From JBBDIJ01 sp040880485 (GTDB lineage: Bacteria; Bacteroidota; Rhodothermia; Balneolales; Balneolaceae), in contig JBBDIJ010000013.1 in assembly GCA_040880485.1 (NCBI GenBank), positions 1 through 64,000 on the forward strand: a stretch of DNA of 64,000 bases, in the 5' to 3' direction. The first letter of the stretch is position 1, and each line of letters begins with the position of its first letter. A program made the translations under genes and the position numbers. Positions 1-9,137 of this stretch are shown here, piece by piece. Below the pieces are notes generated by a model. That model made no database searches. It saw only the letters and a program-made list of their open reading frames with translations, and was not told the origin of the DNA.

Positions 1-1
1 T

Positions 2-1189
2 TTAATCCAGTATTTTTGATACCACGCCGGCGCCTACGGTACGGCCTCCCTCACGAATCGCAAAGCGAAGACCCTCCTCCATCGCTACCGGCTGAATCAG
101 GTTTACTGCCAGCTTCACATTGTCTCCAGGCATCACCATCTCTACTCCGGAGGGAAGCTCGCACTCTCCCGTCACATCGGTCGTACGGAAATAGAACTGC
201 GGACGATACCCCTTGAAAAACGGAGTATGACGGCCACCTTCATCCTTGCTCAGTACATAAACCTCACACTCAAACTTCTTGTGTGGAGTGATGCTTCCCG
301 GCTTGCAAAGCACCATCCCGCGCTCTAACTGATCCTTCTGAATCCCGCGAAGAAGAATCCCGGCATTGTCTCCCGCCTGGCCCTGATCCAGCAACCGGCG
401 AAACATCTCAATACCCGTTACAACACTCTTCATCGGCGCTTCTACAATCCCGACAATCTCAATCTCGTCGTTCAGCTTGATCACTCCACGCTCTATACGG
501 CCCGTGGCTACGGTCCCGCGTCCGGTAATCGAAAAGACATCCTCTACAGGCATCAAAAACGGCTTGTCTACATCTCGCTCCGGTGTCGGAATCGTCTCAT
601 CTACCGACTTCATCAGCTCTATCACCTGTTGCTCGGCATCCGCATCGCCATTCAGCGCATTCAGTGCCGAGCCCTGAATCACAGGAATGTTGTCGCCATC
701 AAACTCATAGGAAGAGAGCAGCTCACGAACTTCCAGCTCTACCAGCTCCAGCAGCTCCTCGTCATCCACCAGATCCACTTTGTTCATAAAGACCACAATC
801 TGGGGAACACCTACCTGACGTGCCAAAAGAATGTGCTCACGCGTCTGGGGCATCGGGCCATCGGTGGCCGCAACCACAAGAATCGCTCCGTCCATTTGGG
901 CAGCACCCGTGACCATGTTCTTCACATAGTCGGCGTGTCCCGGACAGTCCACATGGGCATAGTGACGACCGTCGGTCTCATACTCTACGTGTGCCGTGGC
1001 AATCGTAATCCCGCGCTCCCGCTCTTCAGGCGCATTGTCAATCTCTGCAAATTGCTTGGCCACACCACCATAATGCTTCGCCATAACGGTCGTGATTGCC
1101 GCCGTCAGCGTCGTCTTGCCGTGATCCACGTGGCCAATCGTACCTACGTTTACGTGAGGCTTCGTTCGTTGAAATTGTTCTTTTGCCAT
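2..1189 (-). CDS. tuf: Translation elongation factor Tu
   Basis: EF-Tu (395 aa) is the GTPase that delivers aminoacyl-tRNA to the ribosomal A site. The G1 motif GHVDHGKT (residues 19-26), the G3 motif DCPGH and the G4 motif NKVD are all present, and domains 2 and 3 run to the C-terminal KILD. Length is normal for the family. The gene is complete: its TAA stop is only two bases from the window edge. It is the last visible gene of a str operon, 25 bases after fusA on the same strand. The ATG is preceded only by a weak GAAAGA, as is common in Bacteroidota-like genomes. Whether rpsJ and the S10 cluster follow cannot be seen. Confidence 0.98.
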   Translation of the reverse strand: MAKEQFQRTKPHVNVGTIGHVDHGKTTLTAAITTVMAKHYGGVAKQFAEIDNAPEERERGITIATAHVEYETDGRHYAHVDCPGHADYVKNMVTGAAQMDGAILVVAATDGPMPQTREHILLARQVGVPQIVVFMNKVDLVDDEELLELVELEVRELLSSYEFDGDNIPVIQGSALNALNGDADAEQQVIELMKSVDETIPTPERDVDKPFLMPVEDVFSITGRGTVATGRIERGVIKLNDEIEIVGIVEAPMKSVVTGIEMFRRLLDQGQAGDNAGILLRGIQKDQLERGMVLCKPGSITPHKKFECEVYVLSKDEGGRHTPFFKGYRPQFYFRTTDVTGECELPSGVEMVMPGDNVKLAVNLIQPVAMEEGLRFAIREGGRTVGAGVVSKILD

Positions 1190-1214
1190 GAGTCTTTCAG
1201 TTTAGTGTGGTCAG

Positions 1215-3359
1215 TTAATTTTGTTCTTCGATGATCTCCAGTGCTTTGCTTTCCGGAACTTCTACATACTCGGAGAACTCCATTGAGTAAGAAGCCCGGC
1301 CCTGCGTTAGCGAACGCAGGTCGGTAGAGTATCCGAACATTTCGGAAAGAGGCACTTTGGCTTTCACAACCGAACCCTCTGCCTTGTTATCCATACTGGA
1401 GATGATACCGCGCCGGCCGTTAATGTCGCCGATGACGTCCCCCATATACTCCTCAGGAGTAATAATCTCTACATCCATGACCGGTTCAAGCAGTTTGGGT
1501 GAAGCTTTTCTGGAGGAGTTCCTGAAGGCGAGCCGTGCACACAGTTCAAAACTGAAGGCATCGGAATCCACATCATGATATGAGCCGTCATAGAGTCGTA
1601 CACCGATGTTCTGTACTGCATAGCTGGCTTGAATACCGCCCTGCATCGCTTCACGAAAACCTTTCTCGACCGAAGGAATGTACTCCTTCGGGATATTACC
1701 ACCCACGATTTCATTGACGAATTTGAAGCCCTCGCTAAGAGTAACTTTTTTGTCGTCGTCTGCATAACTCTCAAAATGTTCGATCGGCGCAATTTCAAAC
1801 TGGATGTCGGCGAATTTTCCGCGACCACCGGTCTGTTTCTTGTAAATCTCTCTGTGCTCGACCGCTTTCGAAATCGTCTCTCTGTAAGAGACCTGCGGTG
1901 CACCTACGTTGGCCTCTACCTTGAACTCTCTTTTGAGGCGATCCACAATAATCTCGAGGTGGAGTTCGCCCATACCAGCGATGGTCGTCTGGCCGGTCTC
2001 ATCATCGGTCGTCACTTTAAAAGTAGGATCCTCTTCGGCCAGTTTGATAAGTCCGGTTGTGAGTTTTTCTGCATCCGCTTTGGACTTGGGCTCAACAGCC
2101 AGCTTGATCACCGGCTCGGGAAATGTAATCTGCTCCAGGAGAATAGGATGCTCAGTATCGGAAAACGTATCTCCGGTCCTTACATCTTTCACACCAACGG
2201 CAGCGGCAATATCCCCTGCGCGAACGATGTCGATGTCCTTCTTGTCGTTGGCGTGCATCTCAAGAAGACGGCCGATTCTCTCCTTTTTACCTGTAGTTGT
2301 GTTTAAAATGTAGGATCCCTTTTCGAGCTGCCCCGAATAGACCCGGAAAAATGTGAGTTTACCCACATAAGGGTCAGACATAATCTTGAAAGCGAGAGCA
2401 GAGAAGGGTTCGTCAACTGACGGCTTTCTCTGCATCTTATGATCAAGATCCTCGGGGTCCTTGCCAGTGATTGCTTCAACATCGAGCGGACTCGGAAGAT
2501 AGCTTATCACCTTGTCGAGTAGAATCTGCACCCCTTTGTTTTTGAGTGCTGTTCCACAAAGTACCGGGGTAATATCACGAGCCAGTGTAGCGGAGCGGAT
2601 GGCTTTTTCAATCTCATCGACAGATACCTCCTCCTCCATCAGATACTTTTCCATCAGTTCATCGTTATGATCTGCAATGGCTTCGATCATAATCTTTCGA
2701 TACTCTACCGCTTTCTCTTTTAGCTCGGCCGGAATATCCACTTCATCATACTTGGATCCGAGAGACTCGTCATCCCAGATAATTCCTTTCATATGAATCA
2801 GATCCACAACACCCTGGAAATTCTCTTCAGAACCGATTGGAATCTGAATCGGGATCGGATTGGCGCTAAGCTTGCTGCTCATCTGCTCAATCACGTTATA
2901 GAAGTCGGCTCCGGTACGGTCCATTTTATTAACGAAGGCCATGCGAGGCACCTTGTACTTATTCGCCTGACGCCAAACCGTTTCTGACTGAGGCTGAACA
3001 GCCCCGACAGAACAGAACACACCGATCGCTCCATCCAGAACCCTTAGCGATCGCTCTACCTCTACAGTAAAATCTACGTGGCCGGGTGTGTCAATAATAT
3101 TAATACGATGATCTTTCCACTCACAATGTGTTGCAGCAGACGTAATGGTAATACCTCTCTCCTGCTCCTGCTCCATCCAGTCCATGGTCGCAGCACCATC
3201 ATGTACCTCCCCAAGCCGGTGGCTGCGGCCTGTATAAAACAGTATTCTTTCGGTTACAGTGGTTTTACCCGCATCGATATGCGCCATGATACCGATATTG
3301 CGGGTACGCCGCATTCGGTCTATAATATTTGGGTCAGACTGGGTCTTTGGTTCAGACAT
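1215..3359 (-). CDS. fusA: Translation elongation factor G
   Basis: EF-G (714 aa) is the translocation GTPase and, with RRF, a ribosome-recycling factor. The sequence shows AHIDAGKT (residues 26-33), switch II DTPGH, G4 NKMD, then the domain II barrel and the C-terminal domains III-V through to the EYVEVP region near the end. Length and domain order match the family, and no key residue is missing. The gene sits between rpsG (89 bases upstream) and tuf (25 bases downstream) in the same transcription direction, as in the classical str operon. Only one EF-G is visible here, so the EF-G1/G2 distinction cannot be judged. Confidence 0.98.
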   Translation of the reverse strand: MSEPKTQSDPNIIDRMRRTRNIGIMAHIDAGKTTVTERILFYTGRSHRLGEVHDGAATMDWMEQEQERGITITSAATHCEWKDHRINIIDTPGHVDFTVEVERSLRVLDGAIGVFCSVGAVQPQSETVWRQANKYKVPRMAFVNKMDRTGADFYNVIEQMSSKLSANPIPIQIPIGSEENFQGVVDLIHMKGIIWDDESLGSKYDEVDIPAELKEKAVEYRKIMIEAIADHNDELMEKYLMEEEVSVDEIEKAIRSATLARDITPVLCGTALKNKGVQILLDKVISYLPSPLDVEAITGKDPEDLDHKMQRKPSVDEPFSALAFKIMSDPYVGKLTFFRVYSGQLEKGSYILNTTTGKKERIGRLLEMHANDKKDIDIVRAGDIAAAVGVKDVRTGDTFSDTEHPILLEQITFPEPVIKLAVEPKSKADAEKLTTGLIKLAEEDPTFKVTTDDETGQTTIAGMGELHLEIIVDRLKREFKVEANVGAPQVSYRETISKAVEHREIYKKQTGGRGKFADIQFEIAPIEHFESYADDDKKVTLSEGFKFVNEIVGGNIPKEYIPSVEKGFREAMQGGIQASYAVQNIGVRLYDGSYHDVDSDAFSFELCARLAFRNSSRKASPKLLEPVMDVEIITPEEYMGDVIGDINGRRGIISSMDNKAEGSVVKAKVPLSEMFGYSTDLRSLTQGRASYSMEFSEYVEVPESKALEIIEEQN

Positions 3360-3448
3360 TGTAACTGGTTTAAATACTCTTCAAATATAAATTCTGTTCT
3401 AACTGCGCCGGAGAAGTTTTCACGAACTCTCCAAAAATGGTGTGATCA

Positions 3449-3916
3449 TTAAAAACGGAAGTGGGCAAACGCCTTGTTCGCTTCCGCCATACGGTGTGTT
3501 TCATCCTTTTTACGAACCGCACCACCTTCATTTTTTGCGGCGTCCATCAACTCTCTGGAGAGCCGAAGCGCCATCGACTTATCATTTCTTGAACGGGATG
3601 CTCGAATGATCCAGCGCATGCCAAGAGCAGTACCACGCTCCGACCGCACTTCTACCGGTACCTGATAGGTAGCCCCGCCAACTCTTCTCGACCGTACTTC
3701 AACAGCAGGTGTAGAGTTGCCCAATGCGTTCTTGAAAACTTCGATCGGCTCCTCGCCGGTCTTCTCTTCGATAATCTCAAATGCCTGGTATAGAATGTTA
3801 CGTGCAACGTTTTTCTTTCCGTCACGCATCAGATTATTGATAAACCGGGTTACCGTTTTGTCTTCAAAAACCGGATCCGGTTGTACATCCCTTTTTTCAG
3901 CTGTTCTTCTGCGCAT
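3449..3916 (-). CDS. rpsG: 30S ribosomal protein S7
   Basis: S7 (155 aa) is the primary 16S rRNA 3'-domain binder that nucleates head assembly of the small subunit. The N terminus MRRRTAEKR, the central NALGNSTPAVEVRSRRVGG segment and the C-terminal HRMAEANKAFAHFR are the family signatures. It lies 50 bases after rpsL and 89 bases before fusA on the same strand, as expected for the str operon. In enterobacteria S7 is the translational repressor of this operon. Whether that holds here cannot be told from the sequence. Confidence 0.98.
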   Translation of the reverse strand: MRRRTAEKRDVQPDPVFEDKTVTRFINNLMRDGKKNVARNILYQAFEIIEEKTGEEPIEVFKNALGNSTPAVEVRSRRVGGATYQVPVEVRSERGTALGMRWIIRASRSRNDKSMALRLSRELMDAAKNEGGAVRKKDETHRMAEANKAFAHFRF

Positions 3917-3966
3917 ATCCGTTATGCTTCTAAATTCCTGTTCTCGTGTCCAGAGTCTTACTCACT

Positions 3967-4341
3967 CTACCCTTTCGGCTTCTTGGTGCCGTAGTGGCTT
4001 CTCCCCTGCTTGCGGTCCTCTACTCCGGCCGTATCCAGCGTTCCACGAATAATATGATAGCGTACACCGGGAAGATCTTTTACACGGCCGCCGCGGATGA
4101 GGACAATACTGTGTTCCTGCAAGTTGTGGCCTTCACCGGGTATGTATGCGGAAACTTCAATTCCGTTCGTGAGCCGCACTCTGGCGACCTTGCGAAGAGC
4201 AGAGTTCGGCTTTTTCGGTGTCGTCGTGTATACACGAACACAAACGCCCCGTCTTTGCGGACAGTTCTGCAGTGCAGGAGCGGTTGTTTTGCTCTTCTTG
4301 CTTTTTCTACCTTTACGGATTAATTGCTGTATCGTTGGCAC
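3967..4341 (-). CDS. rpsL: 30S ribosomal protein S12
   Basis: S12 (124 aa) sits at the decoding centre and controls accuracy. The start is a GTG codon; the protein begins MPTIQQLIRKG as in the family. The two streptomycin-determining segments TTTPKKPNS and GRVKDLPGVRYH carry the ordinary lysines and proline, so nothing suggests a resistance allele. The conserved Asp that is beta-methylthiolated in many bacteria is the D of VKDLPG. The gene is the first of the str operon and is divergent from recG across a 189-base gap that probably holds both promoters. Confidence 0.98.
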   Translation of the reverse strand: MPTIQQLIRKGRKSKKSKTTAPALQNCPQRRGVCVRVYTTTPKKPNSALRKVARVRLTNGIEVSAYIPGEGHNLQEHSIVLIRGGRVKDLPGVRYHIIRGTLDTAGVEDRKQGRSHYGTKKPKG

Positions 4342-4381
4342 GTGTTCAGATCATTTGATTTCGTGAATTCAAGAGCTTGCT

Positions 4382-4411
4382 AAGTTACATTCTTTTGAAA
4401 CAAGATTGCAA
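4382..4411 (-). promoter_or_regulatory. Candidate promoter for the str operon
   Basis: On the minus strand TTGCAA (4406-4411) is followed after 18 bases by TAACTT (4382-4387), about 40 bases before the rpsL GTG. The match to a sigma-70-like promoter is only moderate, and TTGCAA reads the same on both strands. Its position in the rpsL/recG gap is the main support. Confidence 0.3.
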
Positions 4412-4474
4412 CTATTGGACCCTCTTAAATTCCTTTTTTTTGCTGACCGGATACAAAGGGTGCCTGATACGTCA

Positions 4475-4497
4475 TTGAACGGGGTAACCCGGTTCAA
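4475..4497. promoter_or_regulatory. 23-bp near-palindrome in rpsL/recG gap
   Basis: TTGAAC at 4475 and GTTCAA ending at 4497 are the outer arms of an 11+1+11 inverted repeat with one G-G mismatch (positions 7 and 17). It lies 33 bases upstream of the recG start and 134 bases upstream of rpsL. Both genes point away from it, so it is not a terminator for either. It could be an operator or a hairpin in the recG leader; there is no direct evidence for which. Confidence 0.4.
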
Positions 4498-4530
4498 AAA
4501 TTGTTATAAACATATATATCAGTATTACAG

Positions 4531-6603
4531 TTGAAACTGACCGATCTCCCATACCTGAGCAGCCTCAGAGCGCAAGCCCTGCAGAAGCACGGAATTGATT
4601 CACCGGAGGATCTTCTCATGCTCTTCCCCTTCCGATATATCGATCGTACCCGTGTTCAATCGCTCTCTTCCCTTCAGGGAGAGCAAGAGAACATAACCAT
4701 TATCGGTACCATCAAAGCGATCAGAGATGCCGGTTTTGACAGGAAAAAGAGAGTGGAGATCATCCTGCAGGACAAGCAGGGAGCAGAAGTCAAGGGAGTC
4801 TGGTTCCGCGGAGGTGGTTACTTTAAACGAGAGTACAAGACAGGCGAACAGGTCTCTTTTTTCGGTACAGTTCGAATATTCGGGAGAGATCTCTCCATGG
4901 CACACCCCGAAGTTGAACGAATCAGGAGCGACCGCGAGATCGAAACTTTGAAACGCATCGTGCCGGTGTACCCCGGCAACAGCGAATTCTCCAAAGCGAG
5001 AATCACTCATCGCATGCTCCACAACTGGATCAACCGGATTCTGGAGCAACTGCCGATTCAGGAATTTCTACCCGAAAGCCTTCTCGAATCACTCTCCCTT
5101 CCGGTGCGCAATCAGGCTTTTCAAGCCATTCACAATCCTGAAACAATGGAGGCCCCTGCTGCTGCACTGGAGAGGTTCAAGTTCGAAGAACTCTTTCTCT
5201 TCGAACTTTCAATGGCCCGGCTCAAGCAAGTCTGTATAGAGCCGCTGGAGGGACACCGATTTTCGGGGCCGGGTAGCTATACGGAAACGTTTCTGAACGA
5301 TCTGCTCCCATTCCAACTTACCAATGGCCAATCCGATGCCCTTGAGGATATTCGCAAAGATCTCACCTCCGGCAGGCAGATGCATCGCCTGCTTCAGGGA
5401 GATGTAGGGTCGGGGAAAACGGTCGTGGCTGCAGGAGCTATTCTGATGGCTATGGACAGTGGTTATCAAGCTGTGTTAATGGCTCCAACCGAAATTCTGG
5501 CCGAGCAGCACTATCACACCCTCACCAGGCTTCTTGGCGAACTCAACCTGGAAATCAGGCTCCTCACCGGTGGGCAGAGTTCCCGGCTTCGAAGAGATCT
5601 TCTGACAGCTATCGAGGGAGGAGCGTGTGACCTGGTTGTTGGCACACATGCCGTCATTCAGCAGGGTGTCCGATTTCGAAAACTGGGCCTGGCTGTAGTT
5701 GATGAACAGCACCGATTCGGAGTTCAACAAAGGTCCGCCATACTGGGAAAGGGAGACCACCCCCATCTGCTGGCGATGTCCGCAACGCCAATACCGAGAT
5801 CCCTGGCCATGACTCTCTATAGCGACCTCGACCTCTCCACCATTCGTGAACTCCCTGCTGGTCGGGAGCCGGTTCGAACCGCTGTGAGAACAGAAAAAGC
5901 CAGAGATGACCTCTACAGATTTCTGGAACAGAATATTGACGAGGGAGGGCAGGCCTATATTGTATACCCATTGGTTGAAGAGTCCTCTGCCATGGACCTG
6001 AAGGATGCCACACTGGGATTACAGAAGATTCAGCACCGTTTTCCCGGACTGGAGGCGGGCCTTGTGCACGGACGCATGAGCCAGGAGGAGAAGGAGCATG
6101 TGATGGGACGTTTCTACAATGGAGAGCTTAAAATCCTCGTTGCCACTACGGTTATCGAGGTCGGTGTAGATGTGCCCAATGCGAATGTAATGATCATCGA
6201 ACACGCCGAACGATTCGGCCTGTCGCAGCTTCACCAGCTTCGGGGCAGGATCGGCCGCGGAGAACGCCAGAGCTACTGTATTTTGATGCCAGGAGAGAAG
6301 GTGGGTAATAGCGCACGAATCAGGCTTAAAAAGATGGTCGAAACAGGTGACGGTTTCGAAATTGCTGAAACTGACCTGAAACTGCGAGGGCCCGGAGACT
6401 TTCTCGGCACGAAGCAGAGCGGCCTCCCCGAATTCCGATATGCCGACATCGTGGAAGATCAATGGCTGCTGGCACGGGCCAAAGAGAGTGCGTGGTCGCT
6501 GATGCGTAGAGACCCCGACCTGTCTGCACCGGAACATCGAGAGCTGGCCAGGGTGTTTGAACCTGTTTTCCGTGAACGGGCCGCCTGGTTTGGCCTCGGT
6601 TAA
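4531..6603 (+). CDS. recG: ATP-dependent DNA helicase RecG
   Basis: RecG (690 aa) remodels stalled replication forks and branch-migrates Holliday junctions. The N-terminal wedge (OB-fold) region covers about residues 1-230. The helicase core has Walker A GDVGSGKT (290-297), the DEQH box (391-394), SATPIPRS (motif III), and C-terminal TTVIEVGVDVPNA and QLRGRIGRG (motifs V and VI). Length is typical. The only start that fits is a TTG at 4531; there is no upstream in-frame ATG. It is divergent from the str operon and is followed by a 194-base gap before the YceI gene. Confidence 0.96.
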   Translation: MKLTDLPYLSSLRAQALQKHGIDSPEDLLMLFPFRYIDRTRVQSLSSLQGEQENITIIGTIKAIRDAGFDRKKRVEIILQDKQGAEVKGVWFRGGGYFKREYKTGEQVSFFGTVRIFGRDLSMAHPEVERIRSDREIETLKRIVPVYPGNSEFSKARITHRMLHNWINRILEQLPIQEFLPESLLESLSLPVRNQAFQAIHNPETMEAPAAALERFKFEELFLFELSMARLKQVCIEPLEGHRFSGPGSYTETFLNDLLPFQLTNGQSDALEDIRKDLTSGRQMHRLLQGDVGSGKTVVAAGAILMAMDSGYQAVLMAPTEILAEQHYHTLTRLLGELNLEIRLLTGGQSSRLRRDLLTAIEGGACDLVVGTHAVIQQGVRFRKLGLAVVDEQHRFGVQQRSAILGKGDHPHLLAMSATPIPRSLAMTLYSDLDLSTIRELPAGREPVRTAVRTEKARDDLYRFLEQNIDEGGQAYIVYPLVEESSAMDLKDATLGLQKIQHRFPGLEAGLVHGRMSQEEKEHVMGRFYNGELKILVATTVIEVGVDVPNANVMIIEHAERFGLSQLHQLRGRIGRGERQSYCILMPGEKVGNSARIRLKKMVETGDGFEIAETDLKLRGPGDFLGTKQSGLPEFRYADIVEDQWLLARAKESAWSLMRRDPDLSAPEHRELARVFEPVFRERAAWFGLG

Positions 6604-6668
6604 CCCATTGCACCGACCGACCGGCTGCACTGCTGGATCTACTTATGATGAACAGGAGGGAACCCGCA

Positions 6669-6779
6669 ATGGATTTGCCCCATTTTTATCTCATTCAGAA
6701 AGCGCAGTTTGCATTTGATGTAAAATTGGGATTTATTTGTTACAGGGATACGTGGAATAAAGACTGGCTAACTTGCTAA
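6669..6779 (+). CDS. Possible 36-aa small protein
   Basis: An AGGAGG sequence (6654-6659) lies nine bases before an ATG that opens a 36-codon frame ending in TAA at 6777, eighteen bases before the YceI start. The product begins MDLPHFYLIQ, ends DWLTC and contains two cysteines. Support is the strong Shine-Dalgarno match and the position alone; the protein is not recognised. A promoter candidate for the next gene overlaps this frame, which argues against it. It may be chance. Confidence 0.2.
   Translation: MDLPHFYLIQKAQFAFDVKLGFICYRDTWNKDWLTC
6708..6739 (+). promoter_or_regulatory. Candidate Bacteroidota-type promoter for YceI pair
   Basis: TTTG (6708-6711) is followed after 20 bases by TTTATTTG (6732-6739), close to the TTTG / TAnnTTTG boxes of the Bacteroidota primary sigma factor (one mismatch, T for A). 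It ends 58 bases before the TTG start of the YceI gene. That this organism uses such promoters is an assumption. Confidence 0.35.
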
Positions 6780-6797
6780 CTCTTAAAAGACACTGTT

Positions 6798-7379
6798 TTG
6801 AAGAGAACCGTATCCCTCCTGATCGCCTCTATACCAGTACTGCTAATTTCAGCCATACCGCCCGAAATCAACGCGCAGGCCTGGATCACCGAAAGCGGAT
6901 ATGTTGAGTTCGCATCGGAGGCCACTATGCTTTCGTTCAAGGGAACAAGTAACCACCTTACCGGCCTCATCGATCTGGAGAAAAATCTGATCGATTTCTA
7001 TGTAGATCTGAATACACTGGAGACCGGTATCAGCCGAAGAGACCGGGATATGAGAACCCAGTATCTGGAAACAGATCAATACCGCTATGCCGAATTCACC
7101 GGGTCGCTCCGGGACGGGTTTAACCCGAATCTTGAAGAGACCCAGGAGGTGGTGGCTACCGGCCAGTTTACGATCCACGGGGTAGAGCGCGAAATTGAGG
7201 TGTCGGGCACACTGACCCCGCTCTCTTCAGATTCACTTCGCCTGGAAGCCTCCTGGACTGTGCGGCTGGAGGATCACAATATAGACCGGCCAGGTGTTCT
7301 CTTCCTGGAGCTCTCCGAAGAGCAGAAAGTAAGTATTTCAGCCGATCTGGCACCCTATGTTGAAACTGAAGAAAACTGA
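6798..7379 (+). CDS. YceI-family periplasmic protein
   Basis: A 193-aa secreted protein of the YceI family, lipocalin-like beta barrels that bind polyprenyl or other lipidic ligands. An N-terminal signal peptide of about 27 residues ends near NAQ/AW. The body carries the family pattern: GYVEFASEA near the start, a D.ET.I..RD..M segment and a late GQFTIHGVEREIEV strand. The start is a TTG, with no closer in-frame ATG. The next gene, a DUF5777 barrel, starts 20 bases later; YceI and DUF5777 genes are commonly paired in Bacteroidota, which suggests a joint envelope role. The ligand is not known. Confidence 0.85.
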   Translation: MKRTVSLLIASIPVLLISAIPPEINAQAWITESGYVEFASEATMLSFKGTSNHLTGLIDLEKNLIDFYVDLNTLETGISRRDRDMRTQYLETDQYRYAEFTGSLRDGFNPNLEETQEVVATGQFTIHGVEREIEVSGTLTPLSSDSLRLEASWTVRLEDHNIDRPGVLFLELSEEQKVSISADLAPYVETEEN

Positions 7380-7399
7380 AACCTCCAATCCTGACCATC

Positions 7400-8278
7400 A
7401 TGCAGCGTACACTGATTCTTTCTTCGACTCTTCTCCTCCTTCTCTGCAGCATCACCCTGCCTGCCCACGCACAACTCGATCGCACACCGGTGGTCTCCGA
7501 AAGTCCGGTAGACCTTCCGTTTCTCTCCTCCCGGATTGCGTCGCACTACACCGTGATTCAAGCCGACCAGGGAGAGCTGCACAGCTCTGTAATGCATGTC
7601 TTCGGCCCTATCGACAGCGGGATCGGCAACCTCTGGGGGCTCGATATGGGTGCTAATGTGCGACTCAGCCTGCAGTATGGCGTAACAGACCGTTTTTCAC
7701 TTGAATTGGGGCGTACACGTACAGACAAGGTGGTGGACCTGACAGGCCGGTTTGCACTTTTGCGTCAGTTGACAACCGACCGGATGCCGATTTCGGCCTC
7801 TCTGGTCACCTCGGCCAATGTTATGACGCGTCGTGTCGGATTCCTTTACGACTACTCTCTTGCCGACCGTATGGCATGGTATGCTGCCTTGCCGATTTCA
7901 CGCAAGTTCGGGCCGCGCTTCTCTCTTCAGATCTCCCCTGAGATCGCCCGGTTCAATCGGATGGAACCGATTCTGGTGCTCCGGGATCCCTCAGAACAGA
8001 CCTACCTCTCCATTGCGGCCGCAGCGCGCTATATGGTAGGATCTTCGACATCCGTGTCTCTGCTTCTATCCCGGCCCATCGGCGAATCGGAGGGGGCAAA
8101 ACCCCACGCCACTCTGAGTCTGGATATCAATACCGGCGGCCACGTTTTTCAACTCTTCCTATCCACATCGCAAGCACTGAACCCCGCCTGGCAGATAGCG
8201 GGAGAAAATAGTGACCTGTCCGACTTCGCCTTTCGTTTCGGATTTAACATCAACCGGGTCTTCATGCTTGGTGACTAA
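7400..8278 (+). CDS. DUF5777 family beta-barrel protein
   Basis: A 292-aa exported protein with a clear signal peptide (residues 1-24, ending AHA/Q). The stretch HVFGPIDSGIGNLWGLD (around residue 66), followed by N.RLSLQYG.TDRFSLELGR, matches the DUF5777 family of predicted outer-membrane barrels. The rest alternates short amphipathic strands, and the last residues are NRVFMLGD. It follows the YceI gene by 20 bases and is probably co-transcribed. No function is established for the family; the pairing hints at transport or storage of a small hydrophobic molecule, which is inference. Confidence 0.75.
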   Translation: MQRTLILSSTLLLLLCSITLPAHAQLDRTPVVSESPVDLPFLSSRIASHYTVIQADQGELHSSVMHVFGPIDSGIGNLWGLDMGANVRLSLQYGVTDRFSLELGRTRTDKVVDLTGRFALLRQLTTDRMPISASLVTSANVMTRRVGFLYDYSLADRMAWYAALPISRKFGPRFSLQISPEIARFNRMEPILVLRDPSEQTYLSIAAAARYMVGSSTSVSLLLSRPIGESEGAKPHATLSLDINTGGHVFQLFLSTSQALNPAWQIAGENSDLSDFAFRFGFNINRVFMLGD

Positions 8279-8303
8279 CAGAAACGGGTTGAACCGGGCG
8301 CTA

Positions 8304-9137
8304 TCACTGCAGGAGCCGGGTGATCATCACAACCGCAACTACGACGGCAAAGAGTGCGAAACCGGCTCTCAATAATCGAGGGTTCGCAATACGGCCCAGT
8401 AAGACTCCACCCATTCCTCCCAGGAAAGCTCCGGCTACAACCGGCAGTGCCGCCCCGAAATTAACCGCACCCAAAACAAGACCGGACACCCCGGCTGCAG
8501 GCTGGACCAGCAGGGCAAACTGAAGCCATCCGGAGAGTGAAATAAGTACAATTGCGGCAGAAGAGATGCTCACGGCTCTTGCAAGGCGGATGCCAATCCA
8601 GAGATTCATAATCGGAACCATCACAACTCCACCACCGACACCGGCCAGGGCAGCCACAAATCCGCCCGCGCCGCCGGTAACAAATGCACCGGACAGCCCT
8701 GGCCCGGTGTTTCCGAGAGGGTTTTCGTCGGCTCGACTCCGGGCTTCGGCAGCATATGGGCGGCTGCGCATCCAGTAGAGTAGTGAAACCAGAAGCAGGA
8801 GCAGAACGAAAAGAGTCACAAATATCTCCTCTGAAAACCAGTGGGCTGTAACCACACTCTTTCCCCCATAAACACCTGCCGAGCCAAAGATCCCGACGAA
8901 AAAGCCTTCACGAAGGTAGAAGCTGGATTGACGGAATTGCTGAAACGAACTGCCCAGAGAGGCTGTAAATGTACAGAATAGTGAAGTACCAATGGTCCAG
9001 CTTACCGGGTCGGCCACACCTTGAAGAGTGAACAGAATGTAGAATACAGGGGTAAATAGCAGACCTCCCCCGATGCCGAACAATCCGGCCAGCACCCCGG
9101 CAAATGTTCCGATGATAAAGAGAATAGCAAGTTCCAC
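8304..9137 (-). CDS. TauE/SafE family membrane permease
   Basis: A protein of about 277 aa with some eight membrane segments in two repeated halves, each led by a glycine-rich loop (GLFGIGGGLLFTP near the start; ALAGVGGGVVMVP in the second half). This is the signature of TauE/SafE exporters of sulfite, sulfoacetate or related organic anions. I place the start at the GTG at 9137, just before the first membrane segment. A longer frame reaches 9410 but there reads antisense through mutS2 and has no membrane or signal character. The gene is convergent with the DUF5777 gene (25 bases apart) and divergent from mutS2. The substrate cannot be told. Confidence 0.8.
   Translation of the reverse strand: MELAILFIIGTFAGVLAGLFGIGGGLLFTPVFYILFTLQGVADPVSWTIGTSLFCTFTASLGSSFQQFRQSSFYLREGFFVGIFGSAGVYGGKSVVTAHWFSEEIFVTLFVLLLLLVSLLYWMRSRPYAAEARSRADENPLGNTGPGLSGAFVTGGAGGFVAALAGVGGGVVMVPIMNLWIGIRLARAVSISSAAIVLISLSGWLQFALLVQPAAGVSGLVLGAVNFGAALPVVAGAFLGGMGGVLLGRIANPRLLRAGFALFAVVVAVVMITRLLQ

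Noticed and set aside
629..1234. 201-aa plus-strand frame opposite tuf, and similar long frames opposite fusA, hisS, priA and 5-oxoprolinase
   Set aside because: They are mirror frames of conserved genes with no ribosome site or family resemblance.
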